DNA from: Triangularia verruculosa
Taxonomy: Eukaryota > Ascomycota > Sordariomycetes > Sordariales > Podosporaceae
Assembly (NCBI GenBank): GCA_033296885.1
Contig: MU863880.1
Coordinates: 186,001-250,000 of the forward strand
Direction: 5' to 3'
DNA: 64,000 nucleotides
The notes beneath the pieces are model-generated. The model had not been told where the DNA came from. It saw nothing but the letters and a program-made list of their open reading frames with translations, and ran no database searches. This document shows, in pieces, positions 20,740 to 31,100 of the stretch. The translations under genes were made by a program, and so were the position numbers. How positions within the stretch are numbered: position 1 is the stretch's first letter; the number at the start of each line of letters is the position of its first letter.

Positions 20740-23244
20740 TCAAGGACCAGACTGCCCTGACTGATCACCAGACTGCCCTGACTGATCACCAGACTGCCCT
20801 GACTGATCACCAGACTGTCCCTGGCTCAGCCCCTGAGCCCTAGTCACCTCCTCCGGGTCCTCCAGCGCCGGAATCTCATCCTCCTCCTCCGGATCCTCCA
20901 AATCTGGCATCTCATCACTAGTATCAGTATCGCCTCCATCCTCATCCTCATCTCCATCCGACATCCAAGCCCCTGGCATCCGCGGATACCCAACCCTCAT
21001 CCGCATATACTGCATCACCTCCGCAATACTTGGTCCCTGACCAAACGCCCCTTCACCATCTAAATCCTCTGGTTCCGTCCACCCAACCCCCTCCCCGTCA
21101 TCCTCGTCGTAATCCGGGTGTCTTGTCGTTGTTTCCCACTGAGGTGGATATTCATCGTTATCGCCATCGCCCCAATCATCGTCATCTCCGTCTTCAACAG
21201 TGGCCTGGAATGGTGCTGGTGCGCGGGGTTCCTGCTCCTGCGCACCATCTCCAGCATTGTTGTTGCCGCCACGAGCAGCACCAGGCATGACCCGCCCCAT
21301 TACGGCGTTTAACACGTCCATAAGGCCAATGCGACCCTGAAGGTTATTTTCGGCTTGCATGAGTTCGTCAAGTTCCTCCTCCGGCATCTCTCCCAGGAGC
21401 CTCTCGACCACAGCCCGCATGCCGGCCTCCCGGCGTGGGTCGATAGTGAGTGGACCCCGCCCAGCAGTAGAGTCGGACCGCCAGGGCAACTTCTGGGTTT
21501 CACTGCTGAAGATATTCTCATTTTCCGCCGGCGGTAGTGGGTCGAATTCGAAGTTTGGTGAAGCATTGTGTAGCATCTTTCGTGGGACCAGACTCATGAG
21601 GGAGGGTGTGTTGTCGAGGTAAATCCATCTCGCCACTGAAAGCGTAGGCGTTGGACTCTGTGGGCACATTTGAACGTCTTGAGGCAGCAGCTTCTTAGCC
21701 TTTTCTCCTGCGGATTTGAGGAGTGAGATGGCGTTGGGGTTGTTCCAGAGGTCCTTGTTGATGTGAAGGTACAGCTCTGTGTAGAGCTTGTCATCATCAT
21801 TGCGAGCCGTGTGGCCCCAGATTGACTGGGGAGTGTCGAGACTGAGATCCGAAAACAAGGCGCAGTAGAGCCAAGGAAGAGTTTCGATGTTCTTGACGAG
21901 AATCTCATGGGCGGTGTCATAGTCGTCGAGCTGGAGGTACGCTAGAGGGAGAGTGTGAGCATAATACAGCACGGTTTCTGAAAATTTGGCTGTGCTGGCG
22001 TCGCAGAAGTTGATGTACCACTGAGCTTCGCGGGAGCGGAGGGCGAGAATGGGAATCCAGTTGCAAAGCGCATATGGATCATCGTGGTTCAGGCTGAGGA
22101 AAAGCTTAGCCCACTCTAGGGCAGTCCGATAGGTGCCCTTGAGGATAAGCTTCTGAATCAGATTGTGCCCAGCTAGGTAGAACTGTCGGTTTTCAGGTCG
22201 GCGAAACTCGATCCTGGCTCGGCCTTGCTCGAGCTTGCGGCGGAATTCGCTGAGCGTGACACGGCCGAAGGTGAAGAGGGCGCGCTCGATGAGGTCGGCG
22301 GCGAGAGCTGAGTTTTGGTCCTGACGGGCGACCTTACTGCCCTGAATCAGAGACGAGACATGGTACGGATTTTGGTGAAGGAAGTGGATGATCTGCATGG
22401 GGTCTCCCATCTGGACAAGCTGGAAGAACGTCCTCTCGAGGTCATCATAGGCCTTCTCGTGAGAAAAGGTAAAGTAGGTGGCATAGTAGTCCTCATCGCT
22501 GAGGCGCTTCATAGTCAATCCTTGGGCCGCGCCTCTAGGCCACGACTTCTTGCCCTCGATGAAGGGATTTGTGCGAAGGAGTGTCTCAAACATGCCAGCT
22601 TTGGCTGGCTGACCAGGCCGTCGTGGATCGGCCGCAGTGGCGCTCAGGTAAGTCTCAAGGTCGACGTTTTCTGGTATGGTTCTCTGTCGATTCTCCTGGT
22701 GCTCCTCCACCTGAGCGAGGTCCATGGCCTTACCAAACAGCCGGCGCATCTCGTTTGCAGCCTTCAGATGTCGGAAGTCGACCTTGAAAAGCTCGTTGAG
22801 TTGCTGGTCCGGGTTTTCGTATGGGCAGTTAGTCGCTGAAATACGGCCGGCCTTATTTTTGCCCTTGATGTTGAGCTCCTTGAGAGCCTTCTCGATTTCA
22901 TCCTCCTTCACCTTGGGTGGTTCTGGCGCTGGTGTCTCTGCCGACTGCTTTCCCTTCTTCTTTTTCTTCTTCTTCGACTTCTTCTTGGCGGATTGTGCCT
23001 GTGGACTGGCAACTTCTTCCTCTACCGGTTTTGGTGGTTCCGGCTCTTCGTCTTCATCCTCGTCATCGTCATCGTCATTGCCATCGCCCATGTCCCCTAG
23101 TGCTGCAAACGAGAACATGTTGGGGCGGGGCTTGACTACCACTTCCTCCTCCTCGCTGGACTCGTCCTTTGTCTCTGGTGCTTCATTCTGTGAGCTCAAA
23201 AGTTCCTGCTGCTTTCGCAGCTTGCGCAGTTGCCGACTGGCCAT
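20740..23244 (-). CDS. rqc1: RQC1/TCF25 family, ribosome quality control complex subunit 1
   Basis: Single exon, 834 residues, from a Met with strong context (AAGATGG). The first 200 residues are low complexity: acidic Glu/Asp blocks and a Lys-rich stretch that could act as a nuclear or nucleolar signal. The TCF25 domain follows (about 250-640), with typical helical-repeat segments such as NPYHVSSLIQGSKVARQ, HNLIQKLILKGTYRTALEW and LNHDDPYALCNWI. The C-terminus is again very acidic. In yeast Rqc1 joins Ltn1 and Rqc2 on stalled 60S subunits and is needed for K48-linked chain formation and Cdc48 recruitment to release nascent chains. The protein ends in a Ser-Gly-Asp-Gln-Ser-Gly-Gln tandem repeat from a 21-bp minisatellite, which is unlikely to be conserved. 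It diverges from a membrane-protein gene. Confidence 0.88.
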   Translation of the reverse strand: MASRQLRKLRKQQELLSSQNEAPETKDESSEEEEVVVKPRPNMFSFAALGDMGDGNDDDDDEDEDEEPEPPKPVEEEVASPQAQSAKKKSKKKKKKKGKQSAETPAPEPPKVKEDEIEKALKELNIKGKNKAGRISATNCPYENPDQQLNELFKVDFRHLKAANEMRRLFGKAMDLAQVEEHQENRQRTIPENVDLETYLSATAADPRRPGQPAKAGMFETLLRTNPFIEGKKSWPRGAAQGLTMKRLSDEDYYATYFTFSHEKAYDDLERTFFQLVQMGDPMQIIHFLHQNPYHVSSLIQGSKVARQDQNSALAADLIERALFTFGRVTLSEFRRKLEQGRARIEFRRPENRQFYLAGHNLIQKLILKGTYRTALEWAKLFLSLNHDDPYALCNWIPILALRSREAQWYINFCDASTAKFSETVLYYAHTLPLAYLQLDDYDTAHEILVKNIETLPWLYCALFSDLSLDTPQSIWGHTARNDDDKLYTELYLHINKDLWNNPNAISLLKSAGEKAKKLLPQDVQMCPQSPTPTLSVARWIYLDNTPSLMSLVPRKMLHNASPNFEFDPLPPAENENIFSSETQKLPWRSDSTAGRGPLTIDPRREAGMRAVVERLLGEMPEEELDELMQAENNLQGRIGLMDVLNAVMGRVMPGAARGGNNNAGDGAQEQEPRAPAPFQATVEDGDDDDWGDGDNDEYPPQWETTTRHPDYDEDDGEGVGWTEPEDLDGEGAFGQGPSIAEVMQYMRMRVGYPRMPGAWMSDGDEDEDGGDTDTSDEMPDLEDPEEEDEIPALEDPEEVTRAQGLSQGQSGDQSGQSGDQSGQSGDQSGQSGP
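20745..20819. repeat. 21-bp minisatellite at the 3' end of rqc1
   Basis: Three nearly perfect copies plus a partial copy of a 21-bp unit (CTGCCCTGACTGATCACCAGA on the plus strand, given as 20 bases plus A) encode a seven-residue repeat just before the stop codon. Unit length divisible by three keeps frame, so copy number could vary freely. Confidence 0.92.
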
Positions 23245-24137
23245 CTTGAACAGATGAGACGATGTTGCGTTGTCGACGGTAAGTGAGTTGTTGATAAGGT
23301 TGGGTGACTTGATAAAGGCTAAAAACAGTGGAGGGGTACAATACAAATATGGCGGGGCAGCGCTTCGTCTCCGATGGCACCGACAGAGCCGAAAAGAGTG
23401 GTTAAGTGAACTCTGTCTTTTTGCAGATTTGGTGATAGTATCGCTGACCTGTTGGATGTTTCTGATTTCTTTAGGTTTGAGTTGCGCATACCGAAGGCAA
23501 AATGTCAAGATGACGGCTTGCCGATGGAGTCATGGCCGCCTCCGATTGTCAAACGCGCACTGTGCAGTGCACTGTGTCGGTAAGCCGCTTTCATGGTCCG
23601 TAGGAACATGACATGAACGGATCAGTCAGGAACGAGCAACAATGGAACATAGTTGGACTGCAACGCCAAGCGGCCATCGCATGTTCACACAACAATGTCT
23701 GCGGCTATTCTCGTCCTCGCTGGCTAGCTTCGGGTCTGGACCTCTTACCCGGTACCAGCGTGTTAACCTCTCCTCTCCGTGGCAGCCGAGTGGTTGACAT
23801 TGGCTATTATTCCCAGACATCATGCATGGCGTCCACTAGTCTGTGGTATCCGTCCCTCTGGGCTGGGCTGACTTGTCGCCAGCCTCGAGGGGCTGAAGTA
23901 CCCCTGCAGCCCTCAAGCTCCGGCGTTGATATGCTGAGGGGCTTGGAAATGCGGTGGGAGAATCTTCCTGTTTGGTTTTACCTTCTCTCCATCTCTTTCT
24001 TTGAGCAACGGCTTGACTCCAGACTCCCATCTCTGGCATTTTTCTCTTTCCTTACTTGCCCGCCAACCCTTCCGAGGTTGGGCTCTCACTCTCATCTACC
24101 CAAGTCGCCCAACCGAGGGCCATAGTCACTCGCTTTC
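23245..24137. other. Divergent promoter region, rqc1 / membrane-protein gene
   Basis: About 890 bp. A plus-strand ORF at 23613-24125 is not preceded or followed by plausible splice sites and has no domain. No regulatory motif recognised. Confidence 0.5.
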
Positions 24138-26034
24138 ATGTCGGCCCAAAAATACGATGATAGTGTGTTCACGCGCCGGGCCTGTGTTCTGGGCTTGGTG
24201 CTGTGTTGGTTTGTCGGTGTAGGCAGTGTCATTGGGGGTGGAATGTGTCTTTACAAGGAGGTCCGAGATGACGACTCAATTCGGATTGACTTGTCAAACA
24301 GATGGAGAGAGCTTCTTCCCCTTGGCCTGAACATATTCAGTAAGTGATGAATTCTCGTCCCTGGCCGCTTTGTCAGTGCAACTACCTAACCAAGTCTCTC
24401 CCGAAGTTACATTGCTTAATGACAGCATGGGATACATTCACGCCGTTACCCTCCGTTGGTCTCTACAAAGAGAAGGAAAGCTGGATTTCAACTCAAACCT
24501 TCGCTTGCTCACCTTCTCCAAACACAGCCCTCCGAACGGCTACATTCCGAACTTCTTTTACCTCTTCGGTATTATACTCGCATACGGTGCAACATCTGTC
24601 ATATTCCTGAGCCTCAACCCCGAGCTCGCCCGCCTCTTGGACAAAAAGTACGAAATCACCGACACCAGGGGGGTACATTTGAACGGTATCGCGCTCATCA
24701 TTCTCGGTTGCGGCTTTCTTCTCCAGGCCTCTGTCACCAATTGGGCCTTAGCAGGCACCAAGATTCCAACGTGGAGCTCCAATCCGCTCATCATCGCCCA
24801 CACATGCATGAATCACGATACCGAACACTATCAGGTTATGCCTCGCCAGGGCCGTTGTATGATGGGCGTCCACCTTGCAGGAGAGGATGCCAAGGCCATC
24901 CAACCTACGAAGAAGCAGAGGCCCATGATTACAGCACATCGACATGTGCGACGTGTGTTATATCTACTGTGGGCTCTCCCGATTCTGAGTGGGATTTGGG
25001 GAGGCGGAATCTACGGTTACCTCCTTCGCGGGAGCAAAAACGGCATTTTCGGACGATCATGGGCGCTTCTTCCCGAGTTTCTGCCTCACACCGACGATAA
25101 CTGCCATACGAAACAGTGTACAGACGGAACGTCTGTACTAAACCTCGGCTGGAGCACTGCTGGCGGTGCGGCTGGAACAACGGGCGGCGTCTTCCTCATC
25201 ATTGCCTTCCAGGCCGTGGTCACGCTTGCTCTCCACTGCGCCGAACTGATCGTCAATCTTTCTCGCGATGAAGGCATATACCGGAAACTGATTGGCCCGC
25301 GAGGTACCAATGGGCACTACAACTCCATTGTTGAGGCTTTCACTTCGTGGCAGACAATATTCTTGTTTGCTATGAAGTCCGGCGTCCACTGGATGTTTGG
25401 TTTAGCCATCAATTTGCAGTACCAGCTTGGGGTAAATATGTATCCATCGCAGATCTTCTATTTTGCCGGCCTTACTTGGGTAGTAGCCATATTCGGCTTG
25501 CTCCTGTCTTTACAACGGCCATCGGACTATTTACCGCCCACGTTCGGCCACATTCAAACCATTGCTGACATAATTGATGAATGGGCTGATTCGGGATGCA
25601 TGTTCTGGGGTGACAAGGGACCAAACTTCACTGGCACAAGCACCAAGCGACTAAAGGAACCAGACCCAAACACTTTGTATGGTGGTTCGAAAGAGAATGA
25701 AGGTAGAGGCCATAGTGACAGCAACACGGAAATATCGCTCCCAACACTTGGCCATGTCAGCCCAGTGGCCTCAACGCCAACAGACCAACACTTTGGTTAC
25801 ACTTCGCCGGTTGTTCAGACACCTCCTTCGGCAACCTCTCCTTGGGGTCAGCCACAACAACAGTTCACATATTCACAGTGGACACATCAGGACCCCCGGC
25901 AGCAGTATCAGCATAGCCAGCACCACCAACCGAGCTATGACAGTTTGAATAGCAGGTTCTCGGGACAGACAGGGCAGTCGGCCTATAGCAACCAGAGTGC
26001 ACAACCGTTCCTTCATCACTATAGAAGCTATTGA
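24138..26034 (+). CDS. Fungal multi-pass membrane protein of unknown function
   Basis: I do not recognise a named family. Two exons, 24138-24339 and 24407-26034, give 609 residues; the 67-nt intron has a GTAAGT donor and CTAAC branch point. An alternative acceptor at 24376 would leave a 37-nt intron, below the usual minimum. About seven hydrophobic spans are visible: near residues 16-38, FYLFGIILAYGATSVIFLSL, IALIILGCGFLLQASV, a Leu/Trp/Gly-rich span after RHVRRVLYL, a span in the GGAAGTTGGVF region, FLFAMKSGVHWMFGL and IFYFAGLTWVVAIFGLLL. Two cysteine pairs lie in loops. The last 130 residues are Gln/Ser/Tyr-rich and disordered, probably cytosolic. Many fungal genomes carry such orphan plasma-membrane proteins. 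No neighbour hints at function. Confidence 0.78.
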
Positions 26035-26960
26035 GGTTGCAAAAAGGTCACTAATGTATGAGTATCACATTTTTTCTGGTCTTTGGCGTGCACTTGGGAG
26101 TTGCTGGTTCGGGCTTGGATATCTAATGGTACGGTTAAGCATTGCGGCGGTGGGTGGCGGAAAAGGGCTGGCTTAGAACTGAGTTTATGGGATTTTGGTA
26201 GCACTGAGCATGTATATTTAAAGAAATGCAATGATGAGATTTTCAACTTTTTGGTCCTAGAGGTTCTTCCCTTCTGCCATCCATTCGTATAAGAATATGG
26301 ATGCTAGGGGATGGTCCGTGGCAGGGCTTCCACGATGGCGGCAGTTCGAATGTAACTTGCGCTTGTGGGTTGTCACAGGGGTGGTCGGAGTCCGTCAAGA
26401 AAGGTAAGCATCTTCTTTCTCGACTCCCATTGTTCTGCTTGTCCCTTCATCGTGATTGTTTGGTGGTGTTGTGTGGTGCATTCAAGCTTTCTGGTGATTG
26501 GCAGCCGTCACCTGCCGGCAAGCGCTGGCCAGAACGTGGCCCACCCGTGCCCATGCACAAGTGGCGGTGCTCTGGAGTAGCTGCACCAAAAAGTGGGGGG
26601 AGGGGCTGGAGCTGCACGGGCCTTGGCGCTAAGGCTCAAAAAACAGGAGGCTGAAGCTACCGAGATTTCATAGGCTGGTTTTTCTCGCATCGGTGCTCTT
26701 CTTCCTCCTTCTCTTCCAAACCCAACCAACAGGCGAAAACAATGCTGCACGACGCCTTCAGCGGGACACCATCATAACACCTAGTCCAATCGTCTCTGCG
26801 GAGCGATTCTGTTTTCCTTTTACCTTTCAATTTTTACATGGTTTAATTGCCCCCATCAACCTTCAAAACACAGCGCTCGTCGTCACTATTCATCGCGTGC
26901 CCTTTCCCCTCATTTCTAGCAGGCGGGTTGCTTTTGGTTTTTCGCCCCTAATAAGCCACC
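26035..26960. other. Intergenic region with scd6 promoter
   Basis: About 925 bp between two plus-strand genes. T/C-rich sequence near 26690-26960 probably is the scd6 promoter and 5' UTR. No other feature. Confidence 0.5.
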
Positions 26961-28996
26961 ATGTCCGATTATATCGGGTCAGTTATTGCTGTCCACTCTT
27001 CTCCTCCGACCTACTGCTAACTCTGCTGTTGCCTATAGCTCCAGAATATCCCTCATATCCAAGAGCGACATTCGCTATGTCGGCACACTTGCCAGCATCA
27101 ACTCGGATGACTCCACCGTCTCACTGGAGAATGTGAGGACGTTCGGTACTGAGGGTCGCAAAGGGAAGATCGAGGAGGAAGTGCCGGCTTCCGATCAGGT
27201 CTACGAGTACATTGTCTTCCGCGGAACGGACGTCAAGGATCTCAGGATCGAGGAGGGACCCGCTGCCAAGGAGAACAAGCCACCTGCTGTCCCCAACGAC
27301 CCTGCCATTGTTGGTGTAAGTCTACTCTATCCCTTTCCATATCCTGACCACGACCATTATGATGAAATATTTTCGGATGTAAAATTTTTCTTGTCTGAAA
27401 AGCGCAAAAACCCCATGTTGAGATTTTCCGTTGCCTTCCTTCTGATCATCTGGCCACACACACTCTTTGCAAAGCTCAAGCCCTAGGTGGAGTAACTGCT
27501 GACCGAAACTACTCAAGGCACGACCTCGGCCCGTTAACGTCGCTCCTGGCCCACCTGGTGGTCCGCAAGGCCCTCCACAGGGTCCCGGTCCCATTGGGCA
27601 TCCAGGCCCTCACGGTGCTCCGAATCCGCAGCAGCCTCCGCCAGGCGCGCCCGGTTATGGATACTTTCCTCCTCACATGGGAGGTTGGGGTGGCCGCCCA
27701 GGTCCGGGTGGTCCGCAAGGCCCCGGCGGTCCCAGCCCCGGTCCAGTAGGCCCTGGCGGTCCTGGCCCTTTTGGCATGCCCTACCCGCAGCCGGGGTGGT
27801 TCCCGCCGGGACAGGAGTATCCGCCAATGGGTCCCGGACAATGGAATCCCTATGCTCAGTTCCCTCTTGGGCCCGGTGGCCCTGGTGGTCCTCCCGGTTT
27901 CCCTGCCGCTCCCGGTGCGCCAGGACAAGGACGTCAATCTGCGAATCAGACACCTAGCAACCAGGGACCTGGTCAAAAGCCAGCCCCTATTGGACCATCT
28001 GGAGAAAAGAAGCCTGCAACCCCAGGGCATCATACTCAGTCCTCTGAGTCAAAGCCCATGGTTCCGGCCCCTCAACAGTCTGCAGGTGGCCCGGCGCCTC
28101 CTCCGCCTGTCGCGTCCAAGCCTTCCGCCGAAGAAGTGAAGGCCACTGCGGCCAACCTCGCCCAGTCTTCTACCCAAGCTCAGGATAAAGGCATTCCCAC
28201 GGGCCCGAAGAGCGACCGCCCTGTGCAGATCTTGCCTGCCATCCCCCTGCCAGTCGGCCTCACCTCGAGAGTCGCTCAGCCATCTCCATCGGCTTCCAGA
28301 TCCGCTGAACAGAACAATGCTGGAGCGACCCCCGCCGCGCTGCGTGACGCTACCCAGGCGGCCAAGGAAGCTGTTGCCAACGCAATGGCTCAGATGGAGA
28401 ATAATGCGTTCGCTCAGATTGCTAGCCAGGGTGCTGCTGTCGATAACCTGACCAAAAAGGTCAACGAGATGAGGGTTAATGCAGCCCGCGGTGGTCACAC
28501 CGGCCGTGGTGGACGTGGACGTGGCGGTTCCCGCCCTGCTACCAAGGTGGAGGTTCCCGACTCTGACTACGACTTTGCGACTGCGAACGCCAAGTTCAAC
28601 AAACAGGATCTTGTCCGGGAAGCTATCGCTGGTGGCTCCCCTATCGCTGAAGCTCCCGCTGCCGAGACCGCTGCACCAGAAGCTGCAGTTGAAAGTACCG
28701 AAGCGGTTGAGCCTGCCTACAACAAGCAGCGATCTTTCTTTGACAACATTTCCAGCGATTTGAAGGACAGGGAGAATGCTTCTCAGAAGCCCGGTGGCCG
28801 TGAGTGGCGTGGCGAGGAACAGAGGAAGAACATTGAGACCTTCGGCCAAGGAAGTGTCGATGGTGGTTACCGTGGTTATCGCGGTGGAAGAGGCCGTGGA
28901 CGTGGCGGTCGTGGTCGCGGCTTCCGTGGAGGACGAGGCGGAAACAACGGGTATCGGCCCCGTGACCCTCAACAGCAACCTCAACCCTCTCAGTAG
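26961..28996 (+). CDS. scd6: SCD6/LSM14 family P-body translational repressor
   Basis: Exons 26961-26977, 27039-27315 and 27518-28996 yield 590 residues. A five-codon first exon (MSDYI) joins to an LSm fold at about 1-85 (SRISLISKSDIRYVGTL, SVSLENVRTFGTEGR-type region). A long Pro/Gly/Gln-rich linker follows, then the FFD box (KQRSFFDNISSDLKDRE) and TFG box (RKNIETFGQGS), and a terminal RGG/RGR tail. This order defines Scd6/RAP55/LSM14, which bind eIF4G through RGG motifs, repress translation and join decapping factors Dcp2/Edc3 and Dhh1 in P-bodies. The second intron, 202 nt, is unusually long for this window and contains a misleading open frame of the same phase for a while. Arginine methylation of the tail is expected from the family. 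Confidence 0.93.
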
Positions 28997-30578
28997 AGGG
29001 TGCCATTTTTCCGTCCGTCCAACAATAATTTGACATGACTCGATATTTTGTACGACTAGTCAAGATCTGGATTTGGGGTTTCTCTTTTTTTTTCCTTGAT
29101 CAACGGTGGCATGGAATCCTCGAGCCTGGTGTTTGTTTCTGGACGGGAGTTGGAAGGACGACGCTACGAATGGGAAAATGTTTTGTTTTATGACGACTTA
29201 GCGAAGATGATTTTAACGGAACTTCGCATCACTTGAAGGGCAGATGGGGCACTCAAGATACTGTGTCCTTCAGAACAAGCCTGGACTGCCATTATGGGAA
29301 CTGGATCACTGGGTAGATGCCGGTTAGCATCCGGGTTTTGGAGGTGTGTTTCCTAGGTTGAAGTGCTTAATCACGAGCATGCTGGAAACAGACAGCATAT
29401 GCGCAGTTAGGGTCCCGTTTGGATGGCCTCCATTATCTGTGCTGATATGCGTGGATATCCCAAGAAATAAAGAAAATATTCAGCCACGATGACTGGCTGA
29501 TATCTGGGCTTTTTGTTGTTCTTTGTGCCTTCATGACCTCTCTTGACCTCGATGATAAGTCCTTCGTTGGCTTTCGATGCTAAGCCTAAACATGGACCTT
29601 TGAGCCAGACGTTGGATGCTAAGTTTATAAGATGCGGCTTTGAGCTTTCTTGACTTGGTATTTAGCAGGGATCACCTTCAACGGTAGTGTGTCCACGGGA
29701 TGGTTTGCTTCATACTATCAACAGCCCACGGGCGACAGCATATTGAACTATGAAAGATCAGTCTTTCATTGTTGATGCTCCTGTTTGGTTGTTGCTGATA
29801 GCTAAACTATCAGAAGTGTGTCCTGCCGACTACGTCATGCTCATTACGGATATATGGCCGGTTAACTGGTTGCTTTGGTGGCATTTTTTGCCGGTTTCCT
29901 AGGTAGGCTAGGATTTAGAGAACCACCTGAACTTAGAGAGGTTGTTGTTCTGGTAAAGATTTATGGGGATATCTTGTTGTTTGTGTTTTTGCTAATCTCA
30001 AGTAAGCTTTTTGTACGATGTGCGTTATAGGTAGCTCAAGAGAAAGGTCGGTTGGTACCGTTTCGGACGGGAGAGTGAGAAACGCTCAAGTAGGTATTGA
30101 ACAGAAAGTGTGCAATGTTATTTTTACCATGAGAATACGATCTTAACAACAACGTGACATGTTTAGATCAGGCGTCTTGGTCACCTAGCGTCTCTTGTGT
30201 GAGTGTTTTGGTCACTTCTTTGTAGATTTAGATCCTTAGAAAAAAGAAGAAGAAAAGGAACTCGCATCAAACGTGCCCAACCTATTCTCAGAATCGTCAT
30301 TAAATACTACTGAGCATGGTTGCGCCGGGGTGGTTTTTCCTACCCAGAGGGCACGAGGTACAGATTATTAACAAGGAGATCATGGCAGGGGGATATGTAT
30401 ACTGCTTCGAGTAGGGCATCACTTTTAATTCTTATGGATGAGCTCGTTGAGACTTTGTCCAGCATGAGACTGATATGGTGATATAAATGGGAACAAAGCA
30501 AATCGCATTGTTGATCTCCATCGGTCAGGGGTATCACATAAGGTCATGTACCAGGATTGATCAATATCGAGCTTTTTC
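28997..30578. other. AT-leaning intergenic region with decayed direct repeats
   Basis: About 1.6 kb with no plausible gene. Between 29550 and 29650 an imperfect direct repeat of roughly 45 bp can be seen, with GATGCTAAG and CTTTGAGC shared between copies. Base composition is lower in GC than the neighbours. This may be old repeat debris. Confidence 0.45.
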
Positions 30579-30980
30579 TTAACTAATGCCGTCCCCCCCG
30601 AATCCCGACAAATAACGTCTACATAATATACCTTGGGCAAGCCAAAAAGCATCACCACCTTTCCCATCCCAATTCCCTCCCTCGCTTGAATAATACCACG
30701 CTGTCCAGTCCACGTGTAGACTCTTCCTCCCATAATACGGACTTCCAATCCACCTCTCACTATCAAAAGGTCCCCCGTACATAAGACCATACAAATCGCC
30801 TCTTCGGACCGGTGAAACATGTGCCATACCGGTATCGTACATTATATATGCACCAGAACGTAAGTTAAAAGAACCCCGACCGAGAAAGAAACCGACCGAA
30901 CCCGTTTGAGCATCCATTAAACCAGCCACCAAATCAGGCAGTTCTTCTATTTCGCGCAACCCTTTGATGGGACCCATCAT
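30579..30980 (-). CDS. Orphan ORF, hypothetical protein
   Basis: I do not recognise this. The frame is open for 133 residues from a Met-Met start, and remains open upstream for about 17 more codons to a TAG at 31031-31033 that could equally be a splice acceptor. Composition is protein-like: many Gly, Tyr and Trp, few low-complexity runs (for example SVGFFLGRGSFNLRSGAY, LHVDWTAWYYSSEGG). The stop at 30579 comes shortly after a seven-G homopolymer; in a shifted frame coding-like sequence continues for about 50 codons. It may be a small real gene, a terminal exon, or a fragment of a decayed gene. It lies directly downstream of the demethylase stop, on the same strand. Confidence 0.3.
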   Translation of the reverse strand: MMGPIKGLREIEELPDLVAGLMDAQTGSVGFFLGRGSFNLRSGAYIMYDTGMAHVSPVRRGDLYGLMYGGPFDSERWIGSPYYGRKSLHVDWTAWYYSSEGGNWDGKGGDAFWLAQGILCRRYLSGFGGDGIS

Positions 30981-31100
30981 AAACCACAAACGCCGAGGAG
31001 TATCATACCCATACCATTTCCTGTTCAGTCCATCCCAGCCCTATTCATCGCTTCCAATACAGTTGCAGGAAAAGATTATTATCGACGGTTCACACCCATC

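Noticed and set aside
24340..24376. 37-nt intron option in the membrane-protein gene
   Set aside because: Below usual fungal intron length and lacks a branch point; the 67-nt version with CTAAC is better and keeps frame.
28049..28984. 311-codon minus-strand frame inside scd6
   Set aside because: Ser/Thr-rich shadow of the RGG/Gly-rich coding strand.
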